NCBI RefSeq assembly: GCF_030285625.1
Contig: NZ_CP127294.1
Location: 4,226,001 to 4,290,000 of the forward strand
DNA length: 64,000 nucleotides
Reading direction: 5' to 3'
Source of the DNA: Amycolatopsis sp. 2-15
GTDB lineage: Bacteria; Actinomycetota; Actinomycetes; Mycobacteriales; Pseudonocardiaceae
Part shown: in pieces, positions 8,814 to 18,484 of the stretch
Numbering within the stretch: the stretch's first letter is position 1
Layout of the letters: the number at the start of each line of letters is the position of its first letter
Position numbers and translations under genes: made by a program
Notes under the pieces: generated by a model
What the model was told of the DNA's origin: nothing
What the model saw: the letters and a program-made list of their open reading frames with translations, nothing else
Database searches by the model: none

Positions 8814-9650
8814 GTGACGGACTTCGGGCGGGACATCTCGACGGGCTATTTCCTGGTGCCGAACGCGGCCGACCCCCTGGTCGAGCACGCGCGCGAGCTG
8901 GAGCGGATGGGGTTCGAGCACCTCGCCGTGCAGGACCACCCGTATCAGCGCAGGTACGTGGAGAGCTTCTCCCTCATGGGCGTGTTGCTCGGCGCGACGA
9001 CGAAGATCCGGGTGTTCCCCGACGTCGCCAACCTGCCGTTGCGCAACCCCGCCGTGCTCGCGAAGGCCGCCGCCAGCCTCGACCTGCTCTCGGGTGGCCG
9101 CTTCGACCTGGCCGTGGGCGCCGGCGCGTTCTGGGACGCGATCGTCGCGTACGGCGGCCCGCGCCGGGCCCCGGGCGACGCGCTCGCCGCCGAGGAAGAG
9201 GCGATCACCGTCATCCGCAAGATCTGGAGCGGCGACCACAACCTCCGCTTCGACGGCCGCTTCCACACCCTGGCCGGCGCCCACTCCGGCCCCGTGCCGA
9301 CGCGTCCGATCGGCCTGTGGCTCGGCTCGTACGGCCCCCGCGCGCTGCGCCTCACCGGCCGCCTCGCCGACGGCTGGGTCGTCAGCCTCCGCGACGACTC
9401 CGCAGAAGCCCTCCGCATGGCCTCCGCCGTGGACGCTGCCGCGGTCGACGCCGGCCGCGACCCGGCGTCGATCCGCCGCGTCCTCAACGTCGGTGCCACC
9501 CCGACCGCCCCGGAACTCGCCGACTTCGCCCTCGCCGGCGGCTTCGACACCTTCGTCCTCTCCGGCGCGGACGACCGGGCGTCGCGCGTGTTCATCAGCG
9601 AGACGATCCCGGCCGTCCGGGAGCAGGTGGCGGCGGAACGCTCGGCGTGA
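8814..9650 (+). CDS. LLM class F420-dependent oxidoreductase
   Basis: A 278-residue luciferase-like monooxygenase-fold protein. Conserved features include EHLAVQDHPYQ near the N-terminus, the LDLLSGGRFDLAVGAG strand-helix unit, and WLGSYGPRALRLTGRLADGWV, which places it among the F420-linked actinobacterial members. It probably moves hydride between F420 and an unknown substrate. The GTG at 8814 follows GAGGCGGG; another GTG four codons upstream is possible. It is divergent from the enoyl-reductase-like gene. Confidence 0.88.
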   Translation: MTDFGRDISTGYFLVPNAADPLVEHARELERMGFEHLAVQDHPYQRRYVESFSLMGVLLGATTKIRVFPDVANLPLRNPAVLAKAAASLDLLSGGRFDLAVGAGAFWDAIVAYGGPRRAPGDALAAEEEAITVIRKIWSGDHNLRFDGRFHTLAGAHSGPVPTRPIGLWLGSYGPRALRLTGRLADGWVVSLRDDSAEALRMASAVDAAAVDAGRDPASIRRVLNVGATPTAPELADFALAGGFDTFVLSGADDRASRVFISETIPAVREQVAAERSA

Positions 9651-9657
9651 CGGCGGC

Positions 9658-9912
9658 TCAGAGGTCGGCGGTCCAGGGCCCCTTCGGGTGCCGGCGCGGG
9701 TCGAGCCACAGCTGAGGCAGTGTGAGTTCCAGGCCCATCCTCGGCTCCGGTCCGAACACGGCGGCTCCGGCACGCGGAGTGAGTGCCCCAGCCCGACGGT
9801 GAACGTCCCAGCCGGCGCTGACGTCGCCCTCCGGGATCGCCGGCAGACCCTGGCCGGGACCGGCGCCCCGGCCACTTCCCGCAACGAGCGTCCACTGTGG
9901 AGCTTCGAGCAA
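9658..9912 (-). pseudogene. Possible remnant ORF of unknown function
   Basis: An 84-codon frame with a TTG start. Its last third (VFGPEPRMGLELTLPQLWL and following residues to the stop) looks like real protein with normal codon use, while the first part is low-complexity Gly/Pro/Arg. I do not recognise the family. It may be the tail of a decayed gene or a short hypothetical gene; chance is also possible. Confidence 0.25.
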
Positions 9913-9932
9913 GATTAAAGAGCTGGTAAACT
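9904..9932 (+). promoter_or_regulatory. Candidate sigma-70 promoter giving a leaderless start at 9942
   Basis: A -35-like TTCGAG at 9904-9909 and a -10 TAAACT at 9927-9932 are separated by exactly 17 bases in a locally AT-rich stretch. Transcription would begin near 9939-9942, at or next to the ATG at 9942, so the message would be leaderless. Confidence 0.45.
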
Positions 9933-9941
9933 AACGGCACG

Positions 9942-10243
9942 ATGACCGCTGCCGCTGCGCCACGGCACCGGTCCATCCTCAGTGTCCTGCCCGCCGCCTT
10001 GCTGTTCCTCGGGATCGCCGCGCCTGGGCCGGCGCCCACGGGGCCGGCGCACGGCCCGAGCCCGCACTGGTCGCCCAGCAGTCACCGCACTTCGTTGCCG
10101 CGCAACCGATCCCGGACGCCGCGCCGCCAGAACGAGCAAACCAGCGCCCGGCCGCGACGAGCACCACGACCGTCGACAAAAGCACCACCGCAGAGCACCG
10201 ATCCGACCCGAAAGCACCTGCCCGCGCGCCTCCCGCCATCTGA
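9942..10243 (+). pseudogene. Small putative secreted Pro/Ala/Thr-rich protein, apparently frameshifted
   Basis: From the ATG at 9942 the first 38 residues look like a signal peptide (a basic start, then SVLPAALLFLGIAAPG). After about position 10055 the plausible reading moves to the next frame (PEPALVAQQSPHFVAAQPIPD), becomes Pro/Ala/Thr-rich and ends at TGA 10241-10243. One missing base in the GC-rich stretch around 10040-10055 would join both parts into about 100 residues. A good promoter sits directly upstream. No family is recognised. It could also be noncoding. Confidence 0.3.
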
Positions 10244-10268
10244 GTACGTCACCCCCTCACCCGTACTC
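10242..10268. other. Small hairpin before the antiporter
   Basis: Perfect 7-bp arms GAGTACG (10242-10248) and CGTACTC (10262-10268) flank a 13-base loop, ending shortly before the GGAGG of the antiporter gene. It could affect translation or termination. No known riboswitch consensus is recognised. Confidence 0.35.
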
Positions 10269-10286
10269 AGCTGTTGGAGGTATCCC

Positions 10287-11447
10287 ATGACCAACGGGCA
10301 TGCCTTGCCGGCCGTCGGCGGTGCGTTCCTGGCGGCCGGGGTCGTCGCGCGCGTCGGGGCGCGGATCGGGTTGCCGACGATCCCGTTGTTCATGCTGGCC
10401 GGCTTCGTGTTCGGCCCGCACGCGCCCGGGTTGTCGCTTGTGGACGACCCCGCCGAGCTCGGCGTGCCGGCCGGGCTCGGCCTGGTGTTCCTGCTGTTCT
10501 ACCTCGGTCTCGAGTTCTCGCTCGACAACCTCGCGCGCGGCGGCCGACGGCTGGCCGCGGCGGGGCTGGGCTGCCTGGTGCTCAACGTCGGCGGCGGGCT
10601 CGCGTTCGGGTTCACGCTGGGCTGGGGCACGCGCGAAGCGCTGGTGATCGCGGGGCGATCAGCATCTCGTCGTCGGCCATCGTGACCAAGCTGCTGCTCG
10701 AAACCCGCCGCACCGCCAACCCCGAATCACGCCTGATCATGGGCGTGATCGTGCTCGAAGACCTGTTCCTCGCGCTCTACCTGGCCTTGCTGCAGCCCGT
10801 GCTCAGCGGCGCCGACGGCTTCGGCGCGGCGCTCGCCGACTTCGGCAAGGCGCTGGGCTTCCTGCTCGTGCTCGCGCGCTGGGGCGGCGGGCTCGTGTCG
10901 CGGTTGTTCGGTTCGGCCGACTACGGGCTGCTCACCGTGTGCTTCGTCGGCGTCGCGGTGCTCGGCGCGGCTGTCGCCGAGGAGGTGGGGGTGTCCGACG
11001 CGATCGGCGCGTTCATGGTCGGCATGATGCTCGGCGGCTCGAAGGTCGCGCCGCGTGCACAAGCTGGTGCTGCCGCTGCGCGATGCGTTCGGGGCGCTGT
11101 TCTTCTTCATCTTCGGCCTCTCGATCGCCCCGGGCGCCGTGGGGACGGTCGTGGTCCCCGTGCTGGCGGCCGTCGTGCTGACGCTGGTGCTCAACCTCGC
11201 GGCCGGCGCGTTCGCCGCCCGCCTGCACGGCTTCGATCGCCAGGCCGGGGTGAACATCGGGCTGACCGTGCTCACCCGGGGCGAGTTCTCGCTGGTCCTC
11301 GCGACGCTCGCGGCGGCGGCCGGGCTCGACGAGCGCGTGGCCCCGTTCGTCGCCGGATACGTGCTGCTCCTGGCCGTGATCGGGCCGCTCGCGGTGGTGC
11401 GTTCGGACCGGCTCACGTGGCTGCTGCCGGCCCGGCGGCCGGCGTGA
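10287..11447 (+). pseudogene. Cation:proton antiporter (CPA2/KefB membrane domain), two frameshifts
   Basis: Three pieces of one multispanning Na+/H+ or K+/H+ exchanger are found in frames A-B-A. Residues 1 to about 122 run from the ATG at 10287 (GGAGG upstream) to the GGGG run at 10652-10655. The next piece (ISISSSAIVTKLLLET to GAFMVGMMLGGSKVAP) lies in another frame up to about 11051. The last (VHKLVLPLRDAFGALFFF onward) returns to the first frame and ends at 11447. One lost G at the first point and a lost CG pair at the second would restore about 387 residues, the normal length for the RCK-less actinobacterial form. It may be a real pseudogene or an assembly error. Confidence 0.8.
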
Positions 11448-11507
11448 GGAGACCCCGGGCATATTCAGGAGCCAGGCCCGTCACGCACCGCTATCCTCGT
11501 CACAAGT

Positions 11508-14500
11508 ATGTCCACTCAATCTCCCCTCGAGGCGTTGCGCGCGCGGCTGCCCGAGCTGATGTCACGCGACGAGCACCGCCTGCGCCGTCGGCTCGACGGC
11601 GCGCGCCGGTCACGCGACAAGCAAGCCGTGGCCGAGCGCATCGCCGCCGACGTGACCGCCGCCGAGCTGCGCGTGCAGCGCCGGCGCGAGAGCGTGCCCA
11701 AGATCGAGTACCCCGAAGAGCTGCCGGTCAGCAAGCTCAAGGACGAGATCGGCAAGGCGATCGCCGAGAACCAGGTGGTGATCGTCGCGGGCGAGACCGG
11801 CTCGGGCAAGACGACCCAGCTGCCGAAGATCTGCCTCGAGCTCGGCCGCGGCATCCGCGGGCAGATCGGGCACACGCAGCCGCGCCGGCTGGCCGCGCGC
11901 ACGGTCGCCGACCGCATCGCGAGCGAGCTGAAGACCGAGCTGGGCGACGCCGTCGGATACAAGGTCCGCTTCACCGACCAGTCCGGCCAGGACACGCTCG
12001 TGAAGCTGATGACCGACGGCATCCTGCTCGCCGAGATCCAGACCGACCGGATGCTGCGCCAGTACGACACCCTGATCATCGACGAGGCCCACGAGCGCAG
12101 CCTCAACATCGACTTCATCCTCGGCTACGTCAAGCAGCTGCTGCCGCGCCGGCCCGACCTCAAGGTGATCATCACCTCGGCCACGATCGACCCGGAGCGC
12201 TTCTCGAAGCACTTCGACAACGCGCCGATCGTCGAGGTCTCCGGGCGCACCTACCCCGTCGAGGTCCGCTACCGGCCGATCATCGACCCCGACGACCCCG
12301 AGGCCGATCCCGATCGCGACCAGACGCAAGGCATCCTCGACGCCGTCGCGGAGCTGAGCGCCGAAGGCCCCGGCGACGTGCTGGTGTTCCTCTCCGGCGA
12401 GCGCGAGATCCGCGACACGGCGGATGCGCTCAACCGCCTCGACCTGCGGAGCACCGAGGTGCTGCCGCTGTACGCGCGGCTGTCGTCGGCCGACCAGCAC
12501 CGCGTGTTCCAGCGTCACACCGGCCGCCGGATCGTGCTGGCGACCAACGTCGCCGAGACGTCGCTGACCGTGCCGGGCATCAAGTACGTGGTGGACCCGG
12601 GCAACGCGCGCATCTCGCGCTACAGCCACCGCACGAAGGTGCAGCGGCTGCCGATCGAAGCGATCTCGCAGGCGTCGGCCAACCAGCGCAAGGGCCGCAG
12701 CGGCCGCACGTCCGACGGCATCTGCATCCGGCTGTACTCCGAAGAGGACTTCGAGTCGCGGCCGGAGTTCACCGACCCGGAGATCCTGCGCACCAACCTC
12801 GCGTCGGTGATCCTGCAGATGACCTCGCTCGGGCTGGGCGACATGGCCGCGTTCCCGTTCGTGGAGCCGCCGGACCGCCGCCAGGTCGCCGACGGTGTGC
12901 AGCTGCTGCAGGAGCTCGGCGCGTTCGAGGTGGACGACGCGTCGAAGTTGACCGACATCGGCCGCAAGCTCGCGCAGCTGCCCGTGGACCCGCGGATGGG
13001 GCGCATGGTGCTGGAAGCCGCGCGCAACGGGTGCGTGCGCGAGGTGATGATCATCGCCGCGGCACTGTCCATCCAGGACCCACGGGAGCGGCCGGCGGAG
13101 AAGCAGCAGGCGGCCGACCAGCAGCACGCGCGGTTCGCCGACCCGACGTCGGATTTCCTCGCGTACCTCAACCTGTGGGAGTACGTGAGCGAGCAGCAGA
13201 AGGCGTTGACGGGCAACCAGTTCCGCCGCCTGTGCCGCAACGAGTACCTCAACTACCTGCGCATCCGCGAGTGGCAGGACATCTTCAGCCAGCTGCGCCA
13301 GCTGGCCAAGCCCCTCGACATCTCGCTGAGCACCACGCCGGCCGACCCGCAGCACGTGCACACGTCGCTGATCGCCGGGCTGCTCTCGCACATCGGCCTC
13401 AAGGACCCGGCCAAGGGCGACTACCTCGGCGCGCGCGGGGCGCGGTTCTCGGTGTTCCCGGGCTCGGCGCTGTTCAAGAAGCAGCCGCGCTGGGTGATGT
13501 CGGCGGAGCTGGTGGAGACCTCGCGGCTGTGGGGGCGCGTCAACGCGCGCATCGAGCCGGAGTGGGTCGAGCCGCTGGCCGCGCACGTGGTGAAGCGGTC
13601 GTATTCGGAGCCGCACTGGGAGCGCAAGCAAGGCGCGGTGATGGCGGTGGAGAAGGTGACGCTGTACGGCGTGCCGCTCGTCGCCGACCGCCGCGTGAAC
13701 TACGGGCGCATCGATCCCGAGCTCTCGCGCGAGCTGTTCATCCGCCACGCGCTGGTGGAGGGCGACTGGCACACCAACCACCAGTTCTTCTCCGAGAACC
13801 GCGCGCTGCTCGACGAGGTCGAGGACCTGGAGAACCGCGCCCGCCGCCGCGACATCCTCGTGGACGACGAGACCCTGTTCGAGTTCTACGACCAGCGCGT
13901 GCCGGCCGACGTGGTGTCGGTGCGCCACTTCGACAGCTGGTGGAAGAAGGCGCGCCGCGGCGACCCGGACCTGCTGTCGTTCGAGAAGTCCATGCTCATC
14001 AACGAGACCGCGGGCGGCGTGCGCGAGTCGGACTACCCCGACTCGTGGACGCAGGGCTCGCAGGTCTTCGGGCTCACCTACCAGTTCGAGCCCGGCGCGG
14101 ACGCCGACGGTGTCACCGTCCACATCCCGCTGCCCGTGCTGAACCAGGTGACGCCGGACGGCTTCGACTGGCAGGTGCCGGGCCTGCGTTCGGAACTGGT
14201 CACCGCGCTGATCAAGTCGCTCCCGAAAGCCTTGCGACGCAACTTCGTCCCCGCTCCCGACACGGCCGCGTATGTCCTTTCGCGAGTGTCGCCTTCGGAT
14301 GGTCCGCTGATCGAGGTGCTGTCCGACGAGCTGTTCACGCTGCGCCGCGTCGACGTGCCGCTGTCGGCCTACGATCTGTCTTCCGTGCCGGACCACCTGC
14401 GGGTGACGTTCCGTGTGGTCGACGACCGCGGCCGCAAGGTGGCCGAGGGCAAGGACCTGGAGGCGTTGAAGCTCAGTCTCGCCCCGAAGGTCCGCGAGAC

Positions 14501-15389
14501 GATTTCGAAGGCCGCCAACAGCATCGAGAAGGCGGGCCTCACCCAGCCTGCTTTCGGTTCCCTGCCTCGAGTTTTCGCCTCCACGCAGCGCGGCCACGAC
14601 GTCAAGGCGTACCCGGCGCTGGTGGACGAGGGTTCGTCGGTCGCCGTCCGCCTGCTGGACACCCCGGCGCAACAGCAGCACGCGATGTGGGCCGGCACCC
14701 GGCGCATGCTGCGGCTGAACCTGAACTCGCCGATGAAGTTCATCACCCGCTCGTTGTCCAATTCCTCCAAGCTCGTGCTGAACCGCAACCCGCACGGCAG
14801 CGTCGCCGCTCTGCTGGAGGACTGCGTCGACTGCGCGGTCGACTCCCTGATGACCGCGGCCGGCGGCCCGGTCTGGGACGAGGCCGGTTTCGCGGTGCTG
14901 CTGGATCGTGTTCGTGCGGGCTTGAACCCGGCCGTCCTGGCGGTGCTCACGGACGTCGAGCGGATCCTGCGCGCGGCCATCGAGGTGGAGACGGTCCTGC
15001 CGGACACCCGCGGCCCCGCGGAGTCGCTGGCCGACCTCCGCGCGCAGCTCGCCGGCCTGGTCCACGCCGGTTTCGTGACGGAGACCGGCGCTTCGCGGCT
15101 GCGCGATGTCGAGCGCTACCTACGCGGAATCTCGCGCCGGCTGGAGAAACTGCCCACCGAGCCGACCCGCGACCTGCAACGCACGGCCGACGTCGCGTGG
15201 ATCACGGAGGAATACCGGTCGGCCCTGGCCGCGCTGCCGCCGGGGACGTCGTCGCCCGCGCTGGCGGAGGTGCGGTGGATGATCGAGGAGCTGCGGGTGT
15301 CCTTCTTCGCCCAGACCCTGGGGACGGCGTATCCGGTGTCGCTGAAACGGATCACGAAAGCGTTGGACGACGCCTTGGCGGCTAGCTGA
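11508..15389 (+). CDS. hrpA: ATP-dependent RNA helicase HrpA
   Basis: A 1293-residue DEAH-box helicase that unwinds RNA, linked in other bacteria to mRNA processing and rescue of stalled ribosomes. The motor motifs are intact: Walker A GETGSGKT (about 95-102), DEAH (192-195), SAT (224-226) and motif VI QRKGRSGR (393-400). These are followed by the winged-helix/ratchet and OB-like regions and the long C-terminal DUF3418-type extension that marks HrpA against shorter HrpB. The length matches actinobacterial HrpA. It starts 60 bases after the broken antiporter and its stop overlaps the converging AraC gene by 8 bases. Confidence 0.96.
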   Translation: MSTQSPLEALRARLPELMSRDEHRLRRRLDGARRSRDKQAVAERIAADVTAAELRVQRRRESVPKIEYPEELPVSKLKDEIGKAIAENQVVIVAGETGSGKTTQLPKICLELGRGIRGQIGHTQPRRLAARTVADRIASELKTELGDAVGYKVRFTDQSGQDTLVKLMTDGILLAEIQTDRMLRQYDTLIIDEAHERSLNIDFILGYVKQLLPRRPDLKVIITSATIDPERFSKHFDNAPIVEVSGRTYPVEVRYRPIIDPDDPEADPDRDQTQGILDAVAELSAEGPGDVLVFLSGEREIRDTADALNRLDLRSTEVLPLYARLSSADQHRVFQRHTGRRIVLATNVAETSLTVPGIKYVVDPGNARISRYSHRTKVQRLPIEAISQASANQRKGRSGRTSDGICIRLYSEEDFESRPEFTDPEILRTNLASVILQMTSLGLGDMAAFPFVEPPDRRQVADGVQLLQELGAFEVDDASKLTDIGRKLAQLPVDPRMGRMVLEAARNGCVREVMIIAAALSIQDPRERPAEKQQAADQQHARFADPTSDFLAYLNLWEYVSEQQKALTGNQFRRLCRNEYLNYLRIREWQDIFSQLRQLAKPLDISLSTTPADPQHVHTSLIAGLLSHIGLKDPAKGDYLGARGARFSVFPGSALFKKQPRWVMSAELVETSRLWGRVNARIEPEWVEPLAAHVVKRSYSEPHWERKQGAVMAVEKVTLYGVPLVADRRVNYGRIDPELSRELFIRHALVEGDWHTNHQFFSENRALLDEVEDLENRARRRDILVDDETLFEFYDQRVPADVVSVRHFDSWWKKARRGDPDLLSFEKSMLINETAGGVRESDYPDSWTQGSQVFGLTYQFEPGADADGVTVHIPLPVLNQVTPDGFDWQVPGLRSELVTALIKSLPKALRRNFVPAPDTAAYVLSRVSPSDGPLIEVLSDELFTLRRVDVPLSAYDLSSVPDHLRVTFRVVDDRGRKVAEGKDLEALKLSLAPKVRETISKAANSIEKAGLTQPAFGSLPRVFASTQRGHDVKAYPALVDEGSSVAVRLLDTPAQQQHAMWAGTRRMLRLNLNSPMKFITRSLSNSSKLVLNRNPHGSVAALLEDCVDCAVDSLMTAAGGPVWDEAGFAVLLDRVRAGLNPAVLAVLTDVERILRAAIEVETVLPDTRGPAESLADLRAQLAGLVHAGFVTETGASRLRDVERYLRGISRRLEKLPTEPTRDLQRTADVAWITEEYRSALAALPPGTSSPALAEVRWMIEELRVSFFAQTLGTAYPVSLKRITKALDDALAAS

Positions 15390-16254
15390 TTCCCGCCCGC
15401 AGCCGGGTCGAGTCCTGGCCCGGGGGGACGCCGAACTGGCGGCGGTATTCGCGGCTGAACTGCGACGCGCTGTCGTAGCCCACGGCGTAGCCGATGGACG
15501 CGACGTCGTCGTCGGTGCGGGACAGGAGGAGCAGGCGGGCCTCCTGCAGGCGGATGTGTTTCTGGTACTGGATGGGCGTCATGGCCGTCACGGCACGGAA
15601 GTGGCGGTGGAAGGACGACTCGCTCATCGCGGCGAGGCGGGCGAGGTCGGCGATGCGCAGGGACTCCGCGTGGTGGTCGCGGATCCAGCGGATGGCGCGC
15701 CCGACGTGCGAAAGGCTGCTGTCGGCGAGGCCGATCTGGCGGATGGTCGCGCCCTGGTCGCCGGTGACGAGGCGCCAGAGGATCTCCTTCTCGATGAGCG
15801 GCGCGAGCACGCGGCGGTCGGCCGGGTGGTCGGTCAGCCGCAGCAGGCGGACGAACGCGTCGAGCAGTTCGGCGGGCGCGTCGCTCACCGTGATGGCCGA
15901 CGGGGTGGCCGGGGCCGAGTTCGTGGTGCCCGTTTCGAGCAGGAGGGCGGCGACGGCTTCCGGCTTGAGGACCAGGCCGGCGCCCAGGAACGGTTCCGTG
16001 GAGCTGGCCTCCACGAAGTGCCCGGTCACGGGCATGTCGACGGTGACCACGAGGTACTGGCCGGCGCCGTACTCGTAGGTGCGCTCGCCCGTGCCGATGC
16101 GTTTGCGGCCCTGCGCGACGACGGCGAGCACCGGGCCGGTCAGCGACGCCGCCGGGTCGGTGGGCGCGCGTTCGCACGACAGCATCAGGCCGCCCGGCAG
16201 GTCGGTGCGGCCGGCGTGGCGGGTGATCAGCGTGCGCAGCTCGGAGAGGGACAC
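15382..16254 (-). CDS. AraC family regulator with N-terminal cupin-type domain
   Basis: A 290-residue transcription factor. Residues about 1-140 form the AraC_N-type ligand domain of the subgroup often seen beside oxidoreductases (LMLSCERAPTDPAASL, VLAVVAQGRKRI). Residues about 190-285 carry the double helix-turn-helix (IADLARLAAMSESSFHRHF and VASIGYAVGYDSASQFSREY). The GTG at 16254 was chosen because the conserved domain begins there; the frame can extend to a TTG at 16317. It is divergent from an aldo/keto reductase, its probable target. Its stop codon lies inside the end of hrpA on the opposite strand. Confidence 0.9.
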   Translation of the reverse strand: MSLSELRTLITRHAGRTDLPGGLMLSCERAPTDPAASLTGPVLAVVAQGRKRIGTGERTYEYGAGQYLVVTVDMPVTGHFVEASSTEPFLGAGLVLKPEAVAALLLETGTTNSAPATPSAITVSDAPAELLDAFVRLLRLTDHPADRRVLAPLIEKEILWRLVTGDQGATIRQIGLADSSLSHVGRAIRWIRDHHAESLRIADLARLAAMSESSFHRHFRAVTAMTPIQYQKHIRLQEARLLLLSRTDDDVASIGYAVGYDSASQFSREYRRQFGVPPGQDSTRLRAGIS

Positions 16255-16407
16255 GGGGTCGATTCGACCACGGCCGCGCCCGCCTGAGCAACTGGCGATC
16301 GTGACAGGATCAGGCAAGAGGCTACGACTTTCGGGCTCACGGTGGCGGGCCGGGCGCTGGTGTCATGGAACGGCAACGAAGTCCCATGATGAGCCAGGAG
16401 AATTCCC

Positions 16408-17490
<1,083 letters not shown>

Positions 17491-17493
17491 CCG

Positions 17494-17931
17494 TCAGACC
17501 GCGACGTAGCAGTACAGGTGCCCGTTCGTGGGCTTCGCCTGCTTGGCGAGCGCGGCCAGTTCGTCGACGACCGGCAGCAGGTCCTCGGCACTGGCCTCGC
17601 CGCCGAGGTCTTCGGCGTGGGACCAGAAGTCCGCCAGTTCGCGGCGGCGGGGTTGGTCGGTGGCGGCGATGGCGTCGCGGAATTCGTCGGTCAGCGTGAC
17701 GAGCACAACCTCGCCCTCGCCGACTTCCGCGAGCAGCTTCATCGCCCGCGGGTTGTCGGCGGCCGCCTCCTCGCCGACCCCCGTCAGGAACGACTCAGCC
17801 CGGGGCACCTGCATGTTCGGGTCGATGCCGTTGAACGCGGCCGTCGGGAAGAGCGCGGCCGGACCTTCGGGTGCTTCGAGCGCGGTCGCGGCTTCGTCGT
17901 CCGAAGTGGCCGTGAAGTAGATGTAGAGCAT
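17494..17931 (-). CDS. Conserved hypothetical protein, paired with the next gene
   Basis: A 145-residue, acidic, mostly helical cytoplasmic protein without signal peptide or membrane segment. It ends in YCYVAV. Its first strand (MLYIYFTATSDDEAA) and the MQVPRAESFLTGV segment look conserved among actinomycete hypotheticals as I remember them, but no function is known. The ATG at 17931 is preferred; a TTG four codons upstream is possible. It is the last gene of a unit with the 155-residue unknown (69 bases upstream) and the PolA-like gene. Confidence 0.72.
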   Translation of the reverse strand: MLYIYFTATSDDEAATALEAPEGPAALFPTAAFNGIDPNMQVPRAESFLTGVGEEAAADNPRAMKLLAEVGEGEVVLVTLTDEFRDAIAATDQPRRRELADFWSHAEDLGGEASAEDLLPVVDELAALAKQAKPTNGHLYCYVAV

Positions 17932-18000
17932 GAGGGAACTCAACCACAGGGCGACCTGACGGAAAAGCGGCGCGCCCAGTGGCTGAGGAGCCGGCAGAGG

Positions 18001-18468
18001 TCAGTCGCCGGAGAAGCCCCAGAAGAAGACCTCGGTGGGGGTGCCGTTGTGGTACAGCACCAGACTTCGGCCGGTCCAGCGTTCGCCCATCAGGTCGGCG
18101 AGCGAGCCGGAGGGGCCGGGCCGGAAGACACGGTCGAAGTCGGCCGCCGACGGTTGGTGGGTGCCGAATACCTCGATGAGTTCGGCGGGGCTTAACGGGC
18201 GGATGGTGCCCACGCTGTCGGCTTCGGAGATCTCGTGGGTGTCGAGGATGGTGTGGGTGCCGGCGTCCCAGAAGTTTTCGGAGTCCTTGGCGGCTTCGAG
18301 GTCGGGCAGGGATCTGGGCCGAGGCACGGGCGCGACGTACTCCGGATCGAAGGTCTCCCACGGCCAGAGGTAGTCACCGGTCGACAGGAGTTGCGCCTGG
18401 ACGAACCTGTGTGTTGCTTTGACGCTGCCGACATAAGGCGCGCGGTAGTGCCAGCCCGAGGCTCCCAT
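18001..18468 (-). CDS. Conserved hypothetical protein of actinomycetes
   Basis: A 155-residue soluble protein beginning MGASGWHYRAPYVGSV and rich in aromatic residues. Conserved-looking blocks are GDYLWPWE, GTHTILD, TIRPLSPAELIEVFG and the ending EVFFWGFSGD. Similar proteins occur in Streptomyces without a known role. It starts 16 bases after the PolA-like stop, with AGGAGATT upstream, so the two are almost certainly co-transcribed. A second unknown gene follows. Confidence 0.78.
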   Translation of the reverse strand: MGASGWHYRAPYVGSVKATHRFVQAQLLSTGDYLWPWETFDPEYVAPVPRPRSLPDLEAAKDSENFWDAGTHTILDTHEISEADSVGTIRPLSPAELIEVFGTHQPSAADFDRVFRPGPSGSLADLMGERWTGRSLVLYHNGTPTEVFFWGFSGD

Positions 18469-18484
18469 GACGAATCTCCTTGAG

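Noticed and set aside
11610..15065. A 1151-codon minus-strand frame opposite hrpA
   Set aside because: High-GC antisense shadow with no family features; hrpA motifs are intact on the plus strand.
10274..15385. A 1703-codon plus-strand open frame overlapping the antiporter and hrpA
   Set aside because: It is mainly an Arg/Ala/Gly-rich shadow of hrpA in another frame; only the part from about 10655 to 11051 is real (antiporter middle segment).
16255..16317. Longer N-terminus of the AraC gene from a TTG at 16317
   Set aside because: The extra residues are Gly/Arg-rich and not part of the domain; the GTG at 16254 fits the conserved start.
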